From Nocardia suismassiliense (GTDB lineage: Bacteria > Actinomycetota > Actinomycetes > Mycobacteriales > Mycobacteriaceae): a DNA stretch of 64,000 nt. The DNA lies in assembly GCF_900269665.1 (NCBI RefSeq), contig NZ_LT985361.1, forward strand, positions 8,262,389 through 8,326,388, in the 5' to 3' direction. This document shows positions 23,324 to 31,507 of the stretch, in pieces. The notes under the pieces are model-generated. The model had not been told where the DNA came from. It searched no databases and worked only from the letters and a program-made list of their open reading frames with translations. Position numbers and translations under genes: made by a program. Position 1 is the stretch's first letter. The number at the start of each line of letters is the position of its first letter.

Positions 23324-24910
23324 ATGATCGCCCGGCTGGTCATCTGGGCCCTCAAAGCCCGCGCGGGGCTGGCGGCGGTGGTGATCACCGCCAATCTCAG
23401 CGGTCTGGCCGTCATCATCACCGAGCTGTGGCTCAGCGGATCGCTCAGCAGACTCGGCCCCGACTGGATCCGCTCCACCGCGCTAGTGGGTATCTATCCC
23501 TCGATCGGCTTCGTGGCCGGGGTCGCGCTCGCCATCCGGGACCGCTCCTCGCATTTCGGCTGGCTCGATCAAGGGCGCAAACCGACCGAGGAGGAGGCGC
23601 GGCAGCTGCTCCGGCTGCCGATCACCATCACCGCGCGCGCGTTCGTGGTCTGGATCACCGGCGTCATCATCGCCACGGTGATGCTGATGCGGCTGACGCC
23701 GGACAACGATCCCGCGGTGATGGCGGCCCTGTTCACCTTCGGCGGGTTCGAATCGGTGGGGATCACGTTCCTCATCGTCGATCGGCTGATCCGGCCGACC
23801 ATTCCGATCGTGGCCGCGGTGCTCGGACCCACCATGCACTGGAGTTCCTCGGTGCTGGTCCGGGTGGTGGTGAGCTGGGCGGTCGCGGCGGCCTTGCCGC
23901 TACTGATGCTGATCGTGGTGCTGGCCAATCCGGTGGCCGACCCGTCCGACCGGGTACGCACCGCCATCTACCTGTCGGTCGTCGGTCTCGGGGTCGGCGC
24001 GCTGGCCACCGCCTTCCTGGCCCGCGCGGTGGCCACGCCGATGCGCACCTTGCGCCGGGCGCTGGACCGCATCACCCGGGGTGATCTCGACGTGCGCGTG
24101 CCGGTGGGCAGCACCAGCGAGATCGGGCGGCTGGAGAACTCGGTCAACGAGCTGGTCGCCAATCTGCGTGAGCGGCAACGCATGCGGGACCTGTTCGGCA
24201 GGCACGTCGGCACCGAGGTGGCCGAGCGTGCATTGGCCGGCGGCTTGGATCTGACCGGTGACGTGCGGGTGGTGACCGCGCTGTTCGTCGACGTGACCGG
24301 TTCGGTCGAGCTGTCCACCGGGTTGCCGCCCGAGGAGTTCGTCGCCAAGCTCAATCGGCTGCTCGCGACTGTTGTCACGGCGACCGAGGAGAACAACGGG
24401 CTGGTCAACAAGTTCGAGGGTGATGCCGCGCTGTGCATCTTCGGTGCACCGATCGCCCTGAGGGACAACGCGACTCCCGCTCTGCGTGCGGCTCGTCGGA
24501 TCCGGGACGAGGTGGTCGCGGCCGGGGAACTCGATATCGGTATCGGTGTCGCGCATGGTCGGGTGTTCGCGGGCGATGTCGGCACCGACACTCGGTTGGA
24601 GTACACCGTTATCGGTGATGCGGTCAACGAGGCCGCTCGGCTCACCACCGAGGCCAAAGAGGTGCCGCATCGAATTCTGGTGAGCGGGGCCGTCATCGAG
24701 GCCGCTGCGGAGCACGAGCGCGCGAAATGGACGCTCTACGAGACGATCCTGCTGCGGGGCATGAAGAAGCCGACGGCATGCTGGACCGATCTGGACCAAC
24801 CCGCCGCTGCCGTGCCGGGTGCCGATATGGAACCGTCCGGCACGGCCGACCCGAGCATCGAGCGCAGCGCGGTGGTAGAGGTTCGAACCGCCGCAACGGA
24901 AACCGACTGA
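23324..24910 (+). CDS. membrane-bound class III adenylate cyclase with HAMP domain
   Basis: Makes cAMP from ATP at the inner membrane face. Of 528 residues, the first about 245 form six transmembrane helices. A HAMP domain follows (about 240-292, ATPMRTLRRALDRITRGDLDV), then the cyclase domain (about 315-480). All catalytic residues are present: metal Asp323 (FVDVTG) and Asp367, adenine-selecting Lys363 (NKFEGD), Asp432, and the transition-state pair Asn435 and Arg439 (GDAVNEAARL). The architecture equals that of M. tuberculosis Rv1318c-Rv1320c and Rv3645. It probably works as a homodimer. A CRP-like site at 40181 in this window is a possible downstream target of cAMP signalling in general. 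Confidence 0.93.
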   Translation: MIARLVIWALKARAGLAAVVITANLSGLAVIITELWLSGSLSRLGPDWIRSTALVGIYPSIGFVAGVALAIRDRSSHFGWLDQGRKPTEEEARQLLRLPITITARAFVVWITGVIIATVMLMRLTPDNDPAVMAALFTFGGFESVGITFLIVDRLIRPTIPIVAAVLGPTMHWSSSVLVRVVVSWAVAAALPLLMLIVVLANPVADPSDRVRTAIYLSVVGLGVGALATAFLARAVATPMRTLRRALDRITRGDLDVRVPVGSTSEIGRLENSVNELVANLRERQRMRDLFGRHVGTEVAERALAGGLDLTGDVRVVTALFVDVTGSVELSTGLPPEEFVAKLNRLLATVVTATEENNGLVNKFEGDAALCIFGAPIALRDNATPALRAARRIRDEVVAAGELDIGIGVAHGRVFAGDVGTDTRLEYTVIGDAVNEAARLTTEAKEVPHRILVSGAVIEAAAEHERAKWTLYETILLRGMKKPTACWTDLDQPAAAVPGADMEPSGTADPSIERSAVVEVRTAATETD

Positions 24911-24937
24911 CGCCGCATCTCTATAGTTTGCGCGCTG

Positions 24938-26986
24938 CTAGTTCCGCGCCAAGGCTTCCTGTAGTTCAGCGACGGTGGACACCGGCAAGTCACAGACCGA
25001 GCCGCGGCAGACGTAGGCGGCAGGCTCGCCGTCCACGAGCGGTCGGTCGGCCAGCAGGGGAACCGAGTTCGGCGGGGCGGCAATGACTATCGTGCCGCCG
25101 GGCGCCGCGGCACGAGCAGCCGCGAGCAGTTCACTCGACTCGCCCGGAGCTTCTGCGGCGATGGCGACCTGAAGGGGGCCACGGAGCGCGGCCTCGGCGA
25201 CAGTGAGCCATTGGCCCGCCGACCGTGGTGCGCGGGCCAGCACGAAGGCACCGCGCTGCAGGGTTTGTTCGGCCAGCGCGAAGTACGGGACCGCCCGGTC
25301 CGCCTCGCTGACGGCGGCCGCGGTCAGCAGTGCCTCGGCGAGCGAGGACGCACCCGCGGGGGTGGCACCGTCGATGGGATCACGGGGGCGGGTGACCAAA
25401 ATTTCGGCATCGTCGGCGGTATCGAACCAGCTGCCCGGGATGTTCGGGTCGGCGAAGTGCTGGATTGCCGTGTCCAGCAACCGTTGTGCCTCGTCGAGCC
25501 AGCTGAGTTCGCCGGTCGCCTGATGCAGAGCCAGCAGACCGGTGACGAGCCAGGCGTAGTCCTCCAGCACGCCGGGCGACGCACCCGCGACACCGTTCAG
25601 CGAGGCGCGGCGCACCCGGCCGTCGACCACGTGCTCGGACAACAGGAATCGGGCGCAGCGGACCGCGGCCGACACCCAGTCGTGCGCCCCGAGCGCGGCC
25701 CCCGCCTCGGCCAGTGCCGTGATGGCCATCCCGTTCCAGGCGGTGACGACCTTGTCGTCGCGGTCCGGTTGCGGCCGGCCGTCGCGCGCCTTCCGGAGCG
25801 CGTCGCGGATTTGTTCGAGCCGATCGACGTCACCGGGCGCGGGATCGGTGTATCGGGTGAGCACCGAGGTGCCTTGCTCGAAGTTCCCCGCAGTGCTCAC
25901 GCCGAAAAACTCTGCGGCCCAGGCACCGTCGATCGGTCCGAGTTCACCGACCAGCTCGGCCGGTGTCCAGACGTAGGTCGCGCCCTCCACCCCGGGCTTG
26001 CCGGGTTCCAGATGGGTGTCGGCGTCGAGGGCGGAAGCGAAGCCGCCGTGCTCGGTCCCCAGGTCATCGAGCAGGAACTGCACGGTTTCCCGAGTGACCC
26101 GGTGCGCCAACGACTCCGGCTCATCCACTGGTGCCCGCCGGGCCAAATGCCCATAGGCACGCAGCAATTGAGCATTGTCGTACAACATCTTCTCGAAATG
26201 CGGTATCACCCAAGCCGGATCGACAGAGTAACGCGCGAAACCCCCGCGCAGCTGGTCGTAGATCCCACCCCGCGCCATAGCGTCGGCCGTCCGAGTCACC
26301 GCCGCGAGTACGGCCGGATCACCGGTCCGTTCCCAACTGCGCAGCAAACCCTCCAGCAGCGCCGACGGCGGAAACTTCGGCGCCCCACCGAATCCCGCAT
26401 GCTCGGGATCCTCATCCCGCAGCACTGCCGCCACCGCATGGTCAAGGAGTTCCGCACTGAGCGTGAGATCCGAGTCGGGCAGCCCCCCGGCCTGCGCTCG
26501 CAGCGCCTCGGTCACCTGCGCCGACGCCTTGTGCACCTCATCGCGCCGCTGCTGCCAAGTCTCGGTGATCGCCGTAAGCAACTGCGTGAACGACGGCATA
26601 CCCCCACGCGGCAACTTCGGGTAATAAGTACCGCAGTAGAACGGCTCCCCCTCCGGCGTGAGGAAGCACGTCATCGGCCAGCCCCCCTGCCCCGTCATCG
26701 CAACGGTCGCATTCATATACACCGCGTCCAGATCAGGCCGTTCCTCCCGATCCACCTTCACACATACGAAGTTCGCATTCATCAACTCCGCAGTCGCCGC
26801 ATCCTCGAACGACTCATGCGCCATCACATGACACCAGTGGCAGCTCGCATACCCCACCGACAACAAAATCGGCACGTCCCGCTCCCGCGCCTCCCCCAGC
26901 GCCGCCGCATCCCACTCTTGCCAATGCACCGGATTATCCGCATGCTGCCGCAGGTACGGAGAGGTCGCGTTCCCGAGCCGATTCAT
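24938..26986 (-). CDS. thioredoxin-domain protein (YyaL/SSP411 family)
   Basis: A 682-residue cytosolic protein, homolog of Rv1084 by position and architecture. The N-terminal thioredoxin-like DUF255 domain (about residues 5-165) has the CHWCHVM redox-like motif with Cys49 and Cys52. The remainder is an (alpha/alpha)6-barrel-like region similar to N-acyl-glucosamine epimerases (for example GGIYDQLRGGFARYSVD and DKVVTAWNGMAI). No reaction has been proven. The ATG at 26986 is preceded by GGAG. Its first six codons and upstream region are duplicated 3.6 kb away (30597-30615) as part of the direct repeat that borders the ABC-3C island, so the insertion lies immediately 5' of this gene. Confidence 0.9.
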   Translation of the reverse strand: MNRLGNATSPYLRQHADNPVHWQEWDAAALGEARERDVPILLSVGYASCHWCHVMAHESFEDAATAELMNANFVCVKVDREERPDLDAVYMNATVAMTGQGGWPMTCFLTPEGEPFYCGTYYPKLPRGGMPSFTQLLTAITETWQQRRDEVHKASAQVTEALRAQAGGLPDSDLTLSAELLDHAVAAVLRDEDPEHAGFGGAPKFPPSALLEGLLRSWERTGDPAVLAAVTRTADAMARGGIYDQLRGGFARYSVDPAWVIPHFEKMLYDNAQLLRAYGHLARRAPVDEPESLAHRVTRETVQFLLDDLGTEHGGFASALDADTHLEPGKPGVEGATYVWTPAELVGELGPIDGAWAAEFFGVSTAGNFEQGTSVLTRYTDPAPGDVDRLEQIRDALRKARDGRPQPDRDDKVVTAWNGMAITALAEAGAALGAHDWVSAAVRCARFLLSEHVVDGRVRRASLNGVAGASPGVLEDYAWLVTGLLALHQATGELSWLDEAQRLLDTAIQHFADPNIPGSWFDTADDAEILVTRPRDPIDGATPAGASSLAEALLTAAAVSEADRAVPYFALAEQTLQRGAFVLARAPRSAGQWLTVAEAALRGPLQVAIAAEAPGESSELLAAARAAAPGGTIVIAAPPNSVPLLADRPLVDGEPAAYVCRGSVCDLPVSTVAELQEALARN

Positions 26987-27173
26987 GACTCCACCGTCTC
27001 ACAATCACGGTGCACAGGTCGGTAGGTGGTCGATCCGCCGGGGATGCGCGGCACTACGGCCGATCGTCCCGTCAGGTGACCGGGTCGAGAGCGGCCGAGA
27101 ACAGATGCGGATTGTAGGTCTCAGTCAGGTGCAGCCGGGGTTGGCCGTCGATACCGACGAGGTAGCTCTTGCC
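26968..27173. repeat. left copy of the 206-bp direct repeat flanking the island
   Basis: This segment matches 30597-30802 at 195 of 206 positions by my hand alignment (constant offset 3629, no gaps). It comprises the first six codons of the thioredoxin-domain gene, the intergenic spacer, and the last 33 codons plus stop of the chorismate-lyase-like gene. Identity stops sharply at 27173/30802. Confidence 0.9.
27072..27173 (-). pseudogene. 3' fragment of the chorismate-lyase-like gene
   Basis: The reverse strand encodes the terminal 33 residues and stop of the protein fully encoded at 30701-31252, here reading YLVGIDGQPRLHLTETYNPH and ending LDPVT, with a few substitutions relative to the intact gene. 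The fragment is cut at 27173 by the island sequence. It has no start codon of its own and serves as the molecular scar of the insertion. Confidence 0.85.
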
Positions 27174-27178
27174 AACGG

Positions 27179-28924
27179 CTACCCGAAGCGAAACCCGAAC
27201 AGTCCGCCGGTGTCAGTCTGGTCCGTGAGCCGCGTAGCCAGGATGTACGGTGCGGAGTCGAAGGCACCTTCGCTTTGCGTCTCTACGCTGGCCAGAAAGT
27301 CGGAGTTCAGCGTGACTATGTATTGAAAACCATGCTGCTCGGCGAGCCTGGCTCCGATATTCAGACACGAGGCGACCTGTCTTCCGTCGATCGCATCGAA
27401 AAGGTGGCTGTCGTGCACAAGAATCCGCGGGGCGCGTCCGGCTTGAATGGCCGCGATCAGGCAGACGATATCGAGGATGAAGGTCTCGACGCTGCGGACG
27501 CCTGAGCTCGCGTCACCCGAGATGCTCGGATGGACCTCCAGAATTCCCTTAGGGCTAGTCGATATGAGGAGTGCAGCCTCTCGGTCAGTATAGATCTCTG
27601 CGCCGAGCTCGTTGAACAAGGCGATCGATTCGTCTAGACGGTCCGCCTGGTCATGCGTCTCCGCGCGTACCGAGGTGACGAGTTCGGCGGTCTTGAGCTT
27701 GATCGTGTCGCCAATGGTGCTGATCTCACGAGCCGCGTCAAGTCGCCGTTCGAGGTCGGCCACCTCGGCCTCGCGCTGCGCAAGATCGCGCTGGGCGCTC
27801 AAGAAGGTATCGAGTGCGACAGTCTCACTCAGCAGCTGCATGACCTGCGATCGTTGCCGATCAATCGCCCGGCGCTCCCCGTCGATCGCCTCAAGTCGCG
27901 ATCGGACAGCATCGAGTTCCTGTTCCAAGAACAACCTTCGGTTCCGCACCACGGACTCATGGAAAGCGGCAACTTCCGCGTAGCGCCGTGTCACCGAATC
28001 CGGCAGCACCAGGCCGATTTCGGCATATACCCGACCGAGCCGCGCAGTGAGTTCCGTGTCCTCGGCGGTCGACAGGACGTCCTGGAGCGTCTCATTCAAT
28101 TCCCGCGATCGTCGTTGCAGACTCAATCCTTCATCATTGAGCTTGCGGATCATCCCGGTCAATCGGTCTGCTTCGCGCTGATGATCCGCGTATCTTTCAT
28201 CGACCTTGAAGGCGTGTAAGTCTGCCCGTACTCGGTCACGAAGCCTGCGGGCCGTAGCCATCTGCGCGCGCAACGCCGACTCATCGAGCGAGAGGTGGGT
28301 AAACGCACCCTCCTGCACAGCCTTCCGAATTGCCCTGCTCTGCTTGGTAAGTCGGTCGAGTTCTCCGGCCTTACCGAGCACTTCCGGTGACAGGCCCAAC
28401 AAGAATCCAAGCTTGACACCGGATTCCCAGTCAGTCTCGGCCTGATGCCCTTTGATGGGATTGCCGAAGTAGGTGCGGAGCAACTGCGCCCACAGTTGCC
28501 CGGGGGTCGGACGGGCAGCGGCTTCCGGAATGTGAAAAAGCTCGGTTGCAAGTAGTTCTCGCCAGTCGTCCACACGGAGTTCGGTATTGAATGCAGCACC
28601 AAGCCGGCCGTCCAGTCTCACCCTGGCGCTTGGGGATACGGCGCGAGTGACTGACGGTGTCAACACAATGCCCGCGCGTTCCGCAGGAAGTTCGAGTCCA
28701 GCGGTAAATTGGTGTTGTGACAGCTCGGCCACCCGGAACTCGCTAGGGAGCTCACCTCCGAAAAGGTAGCGCAGAATCTTGACGAAACTTGTTTTGCCGC
28801 TACTGTTCCTACTCTCGCCTTGCTCGGAGCCCGCGCTTCGGTCCGCGAGGAGAATATTTAGTCCTGGACGGAATCGCACGGTCTTAAATCGTGCGTCCGA
28901 GGAGGTGAGCTCAGTGAGAAACAT
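27179..28924 (-). CDS. DUF2326 SMC-like ATPase of an ABC-3C system
   Basis: A 581-residue ATPase with SMC/Rad50-like layout. An N-terminal half-site has the Walker A NSSGKTSF (residues 40-47). A long helical, probably coiled-coil region (about 190-420, rich in Glu/Arg/Leu) follows, and the C-terminal DUF2326-type half contains the Walker B-like hydrophobic strand ending in HDS (ILVHDSHLFDAIDG). DUF2326 proteins are the sensor ATPases of ABC-three-component conflict systems. ATG 28924 overlaps the upstream stop by 14 bases. The stop codon lies next to the left direct repeat. Compared with the flanking genes it is AT-richer, consistent with transfer. It probably detects invading nucleic acid-protein complexes. 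Confidence 0.8.
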   Translation of the reverse strand: MFLTELTSSDARFKTVRFRPGLNILLADRSAGSEQGESRNSSGKTSFVKILRYLFGGELPSEFRVAELSQHQFTAGLELPAERAGIVLTPSVTRAVSPSARVRLDGRLGAAFNTELRVDDWRELLATELFHIPEAAARPTPGQLWAQLLRTYFGNPIKGHQAETDWESGVKLGFLLGLSPEVLGKAGELDRLTKQSRAIRKAVQEGAFTHLSLDESALRAQMATARRLRDRVRADLHAFKVDERYADHQREADRLTGMIRKLNDEGLSLQRRSRELNETLQDVLSTAEDTELTARLGRVYAEIGLVLPDSVTRRYAEVAAFHESVVRNRRLFLEQELDAVRSRLEAIDGERRAIDRQRSQVMQLLSETVALDTFLSAQRDLAQREAEVADLERRLDAAREISTIGDTIKLKTAELVTSVRAETHDQADRLDESIALFNELGAEIYTDREAALLISTSPKGILEVHPSISGDASSGVRSVETFILDIVCLIAAIQAGRAPRILVHDSHLFDAIDGRQVASCLNIGARLAEQHGFQYIVTLNSDFLASVETQSEGAFDSAPYILATRLTDQTDTGGLFGFRFG

Positions 28925-29165
28925 GTGTGCGCCTCACACGGCCGTCATCGAACATGTCGATGAGACCCATCGCGTAGAGGGTTGCAAGAGCGAGTGAGAA
29001 CCAGTCAAAGGTGATGCGCCCGGAGGTCTTTGCCTCTCGCTGGCGCGAGTCGTACCGCCGCCACAACGCAGAAACCGACAGTGGATCACGAAGCTCCTCA
29101 AGGAGTTCGGAACCGATGGTGATCAGCGCGCGGTCCGGCGACACTCCCTTAGTTGGTAGAAGCAT
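28911..29165 (-). CDS. ABC-3C system middle component
   Basis: An 84-residue small winged-helix-like protein: MLLPTKGVSPDRALITIG, then ELRDPLSVSALWRRYD, then FDWFSLALATLYAMGLID, ending RRTHVSH. The pattern (short helices, Leu-Ile core, GLI turn, charged end) fits the middle-component proteins that link effector and ATPase in ABC-3C systems. ATG 29165 lies inside the upstream gene (17-base overlap), and its stop overlaps the ATPase start by 14 bases, so all three are translationally coupled. The open frame reaches 29567 upstream, but that part is antisense-like shadow of the effector frame. Assignment rests on size, sequence pattern and context. Confidence 0.7.
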   Translation of the reverse strand: MLLPTKGVSPDRALITIGSELLEELRDPLSVSALWRRYDSRQREAKTSGRITFDWFSLALATLYAMGLIDMFDDGRVRRTHVSH

Positions 29166-30120
29166 CGGGCACCTCCACACCGGATGCCGACCCAGCATCG
29201 GTTGGCATCTCGAAGATATGGCAGGAGTCGAAGAAGTAGGACAGCACGGCGAACGCGGCGTTCGCCCGCGTCGCGTCCATCCGCACATTGGGGCCAGCGA
29301 CCGCCGCATAGAGGCGCTCGATAATCTCCGACGGAGCGGTCGTGACCGCTCGGGCCTGTTCGTACAGGGCACGGAAGCGTGCTCCATGGACATCGAAAAG
29401 CCCAGGTTCCGAGGAAGATGTATACCAATCGTCAATCCGCGGAGCCAGGAGCCGACCTTCGTTGAACTCCACTCGGTTCGCTTCGGACAGTGCGTTGAAG
29501 TCCATTTTGCTCGCGGGCACCGGTAGCACGGCTCCCCCGGTATCAACTGGTCCCGCCCCGGATCCAAGCTTGTCGAGCAAAGGAATCAAGTCTTCCAATT
29601 CGACATTGGCGATTCCGGGCGCACCGGGAAAGAGCTCGTTCAAGACCACTGTATCGAGGGTGGAAACGACCTCACACCAAAGCTTCTCCGGATTCATCAA
29701 GCGAACTTTCAACGGACGCAAGGATTCGGGACCGTGTGCCCCCTGGATATCGACAATGGCCTGCGTCGCCAGCGGGCCGACGGGAGCATTCGTGACGAAG
29801 CGCCAGGTACGAAATGATGGCCACTGATCCACTACACGATCGAAGTCCGATCGGATCTTCTTGGAAAGCTCCCGCTCGGCGTCGCGGCCGGGTCGCTGAC
29901 CGTAACAGGCGTACATGACGGTCCCGGACTCCGCGAGCCCATCGCAGCCTTTGTCGCCGAACCTCCCAGTCGGCACCGGATTGATGAAGTCGTCATGGAA
30001 TCGAGCGAGCACCTTCTCGACATAATCCTCGAACTGCGAACCTGACTTGAAACACTCTTGCTGATGTCGGCCGTGGTACCAGTCGAGCCAGTTGGCCGTC
30101 AGCACCCTCGACACCTCCAT
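29149..30120 (-). CDS. ABC-3C effector with REase-like N-terminus
   Basis: A 323-residue protein, first gene of the operon. The N-terminal about 110 residues look like a divergent PD-(D/E)xK nuclease: helix GSQFEDYVEKVLARF (E31), then TGRFGDKGCDGL (D56, D60) followed by the strand TVMYACYGQ. Similar GDxGxDG...vYqcYa patterns mark ABC-3C effectors. The C-terminal half (from about residue 190) is helical and probably the ABC-3C CTD that docks to the other components. I start at ATG 30120 because AGGAGG then sits at the right distance; the frame begins at 30138. Expected role: cleave nucleic acid when the DUF2326 sensor fires. The nuclease residues are inferred, not aligned. Confidence 0.65.
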   Translation of the reverse strand: MEVSRVLTANWLDWYHGRHQQECFKSGSQFEDYVEKVLARFHDDFINPVPTGRFGDKGCDGLAESGTVMYACYGQRPGRDAERELSKKIRSDFDRVVDQWPSFRTWRFVTNAPVGPLATQAIVDIQGAHGPESLRPLKVRLMNPEKLWCEVVSTLDTVVLNELFPGAPGIANVELEDLIPLLDKLGSGAGPVDTGGAVLPVPASKMDFNALSEANRVEFNEGRLLAPRIDDWYTSSSEPGLFDVHGARFRALYEQARAVTTAPSEIIERLYAAVAGPNVRMDATRANAAFAVLSYFFDSCHIFEMPTDAGSASGVEVPDASTN

Positions 30121-30264
30121 CGCCATCCTCCTCGCCACCCTGACCGGCCCAGATTACCGGCCACCCATAGCTCCACGCGGGAGGATCGCTTGTGCGCGCC
30201 CATGTGGCCACCGGCTCACGAGCCAGGTTGGGTACGGGTACAGGTCCGATCCATAAATGCAGCT

Positions 30265-30411
30265 GTGCACGACACGAACGACCGCGTCGGTCGGATGCTT
30301 GAGGACCGGATCGGGGCGTCGATGACGCAAACATCACCGGCGTCGTACATATCCGTGGCTGCACAGTCCCCCGAAGCCGACACCACTCCCGCTCAGGTGG
30401 CACTCGCCTGA
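30265..30411 (+). pseudogene. short frame resembling a truncated actinobacterial regulatory protein
   Basis: The 48-codon frame starts at GTG 30265 with VHDTNDRVGRMLEDRIG and ends AQVALA. The opening resembles the DxxxDRVGxVM motif of small proteins common near actinobacterial mobile elements, but the expected glycine-rich LRPxGGG continuation is missing. No ribosome site is visible. I regard it as a decayed remnant inside the island, upstream of and divergent from the ABC-3C operon. The rest of 30121-30596 holds the ABC-3C promoter and a 9-bp hairpin (30526-30534 with 30548-30556). Confidence 0.3.
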
Positions 30412-30570
30412 TTATCGGCCCGGGCAGCGACATCGCCTCGGTCTCCGGCACCTGCCGAGTCGCCCGCGTCGGGGAGACGACGCCGCCAACTCTGTCGTCC
30501 TCCCACCAACCAGATCGCACGCCTGGGCGGGCTCACATCAACAGCGGGAGCCCGCCACAGCGAGGAGAAC

Positions 30571-30591
30571 ATGGCCAGTATCGACCGCTGA
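30571..30591 (+). pseudogene. six-codon start of a gene cut by the right repeat
   Basis: A strong ribosome site (GAGGAG at about 30561-30566) precedes ATG 30571, but the frame reads only MASIDR before TGA, 6 bp before the direct repeat begins. A good start followed by abrupt loss suggests a gene whose body was deleted when the island recombined. MASI-(D/E)-(R/K)R is a common opening of actinobacterial tyrosine integrases, so an integrase is a reasonable guess, but six residues prove nothing. Confidence 0.3.
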
Positions 30592-30596
30592 CCGGT

Positions 30597-30802
30597 CGTT
30601 CCCGAGCCGATTCATGACTCCACCGTCTCACAATCACGGTGCACAGGTCGGGAGGTGGTCGATCCGCCGGGGATGCGCGACACTACGGCCGATCGTCCCG
30701 TCAGGTGACCGGGTCGAGATCGGCCGAGAACAGGTCCGGGTTATAGGTCTCGGTCAGGTGCAGCCGAGGTCGGCCGTCGATACCGACGAGGTAGGTCTTG
30801 CC
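30597..30802. repeat. right copy of the 206-bp direct repeat
   Basis: Pairs with 26968-27173 (11 mismatches). It contains an orphan ribosome site, ATG and five further codons of the thioredoxin-domain gene (30613-30615 start, reverse strand) and then continues into the intact chorismate-lyase-like gene. This copy is therefore joined to the native right flank. Confidence 0.9.
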
Positions 30803-31252
30803 CGCGGCGGCCCGGAACCCAGCGGTGAGGGGCCATGGATGGTGACCGGTGGTCAAAACTTGTCGATGCTGTTCGATACCGGCCGACAGCAAGGTCCGGC
30901 CGAGTGGCGTGTGCCGGTCGTCGCCGAGAGCAGACAGCGGACTGTCGAGTGCCGTGGCGATGACTGCGCGGTTGTACGAGACCGGGCGCTGATCGGGCGT
31001 CATCAGGATCGAGTGCCGAACCAGCACTCGATGCTGCTCCTGCAGCTGCAGGGCTCGACCGACCTCCGGCGGCAATTCGCCTGCGCTCTGCAGGTATTGG
31101 TCGTGGACCACGACGGTGACCGAGGTGCGCAGGGCGGCCTCCAGCAGGAGTGTGGTGGTGCCGTTGTTCGCCAGCAGAGCACGGGTGCACGGGTCGGCGA
31201 AATCCGTGACAGAAATAGAGCTCGCCGACGACAACGGGGTTGGAATCTTCAT
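30701..31252 (-). CDS. chorismate pyruvate-lyase family protein (DUF98-like)
   Basis: A 183-residue soluble protein resembling the UbiC/UTRA-fold chorismate lyases of mycolata (Rv2949c-type), which release pyruvate from chorismate to give 4-hydroxybenzoate. Fold-typical stretches are SAGELPPEVGRALQLQEQHR followed later by RHSILM and RPVSYNRAVI, and a late PLGRTLLSAGIEQHRQVL. Ligand-binding Arg and Glu residues appear present, but I cannot verify each. It reads toward the island, and its 3' end was duplicated (27072-27173). The ATG at 31252 has no strong ribosome site. A UTRA-type effector domain without a DNA-binding part is an alternative reading. Confidence 0.6.
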   Translation of the reverse strand: MKIPTPLSSASSISVTDFADPCTRALLANNGTTTLLLEAALRTSVTVVVHDQYLQSAGELPPEVGRALQLQEQHRVLVRHSILMTPDQRPVSYNRAVIATALDSPLSALGDDRHTPLGRTLLSAGIEQHRQVLTTGHHPWPLTAGFRAAAGKTYLVGIDGRPRLHLTETYNPDLFSADLDPVT

Positions 31253-31507
31253 GACACGACTCCTCGGAGCAGCAGATCAGTAACGACTGCCAGGAATGCC
31301 GGCATCACGAGGACCGTAAGGAATTCGATCAAGCCACTCCCCGGCGGGGCACCAGTGCCGAACAGCAACAGCGACCGGCTATCGGCGGCAGCCCGATCAG
31401 GCAGTGGCCCAGCGGTTTACCTCCGCTGGGCCATGTGAGCCGACGTTGCAGGTCGTGATGCCGCCACCCAGGCGTGCGGCCCCGACCGCGGCCTCACCGA
31501 ACGTCGT

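Larger units (their letters stand above)
27174..30596. mobile_element. ABC-three-component defence island between direct repeats
   Basis: About 3.4 kb lying exactly between the two copies of the 206-bp direct repeat. Base composition is visibly less GC-rich than the flanks and codon use is more relaxed (A/T third positions are common). It carries three overlapping reverse-strand genes and two short plus-strand remnants, with no intact integrase or transposase. Because the ATPase stop (27179) is only 6 bp from the left repeat, the island is minimal. The original locus would have been the thioredoxin-domain gene followed directly by the chorismate-lyase-like gene. Confidence 0.8.

Noticed and set aside
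25211..27025. 604-codon plus-strand open frame opposite the thioredoxin-domain gene
   Set aside because: Antisense shadow of the conserved Rv1084-type gene, and arginine-rich without domains.
26968..27173. Classic short att site or transposon target duplication
   Set aside because: The repeat is 206 bp long, diverged, and no tRNA, inverted terminal repeats or transposase are present, so short site-specific or transposon duplication does not fit.
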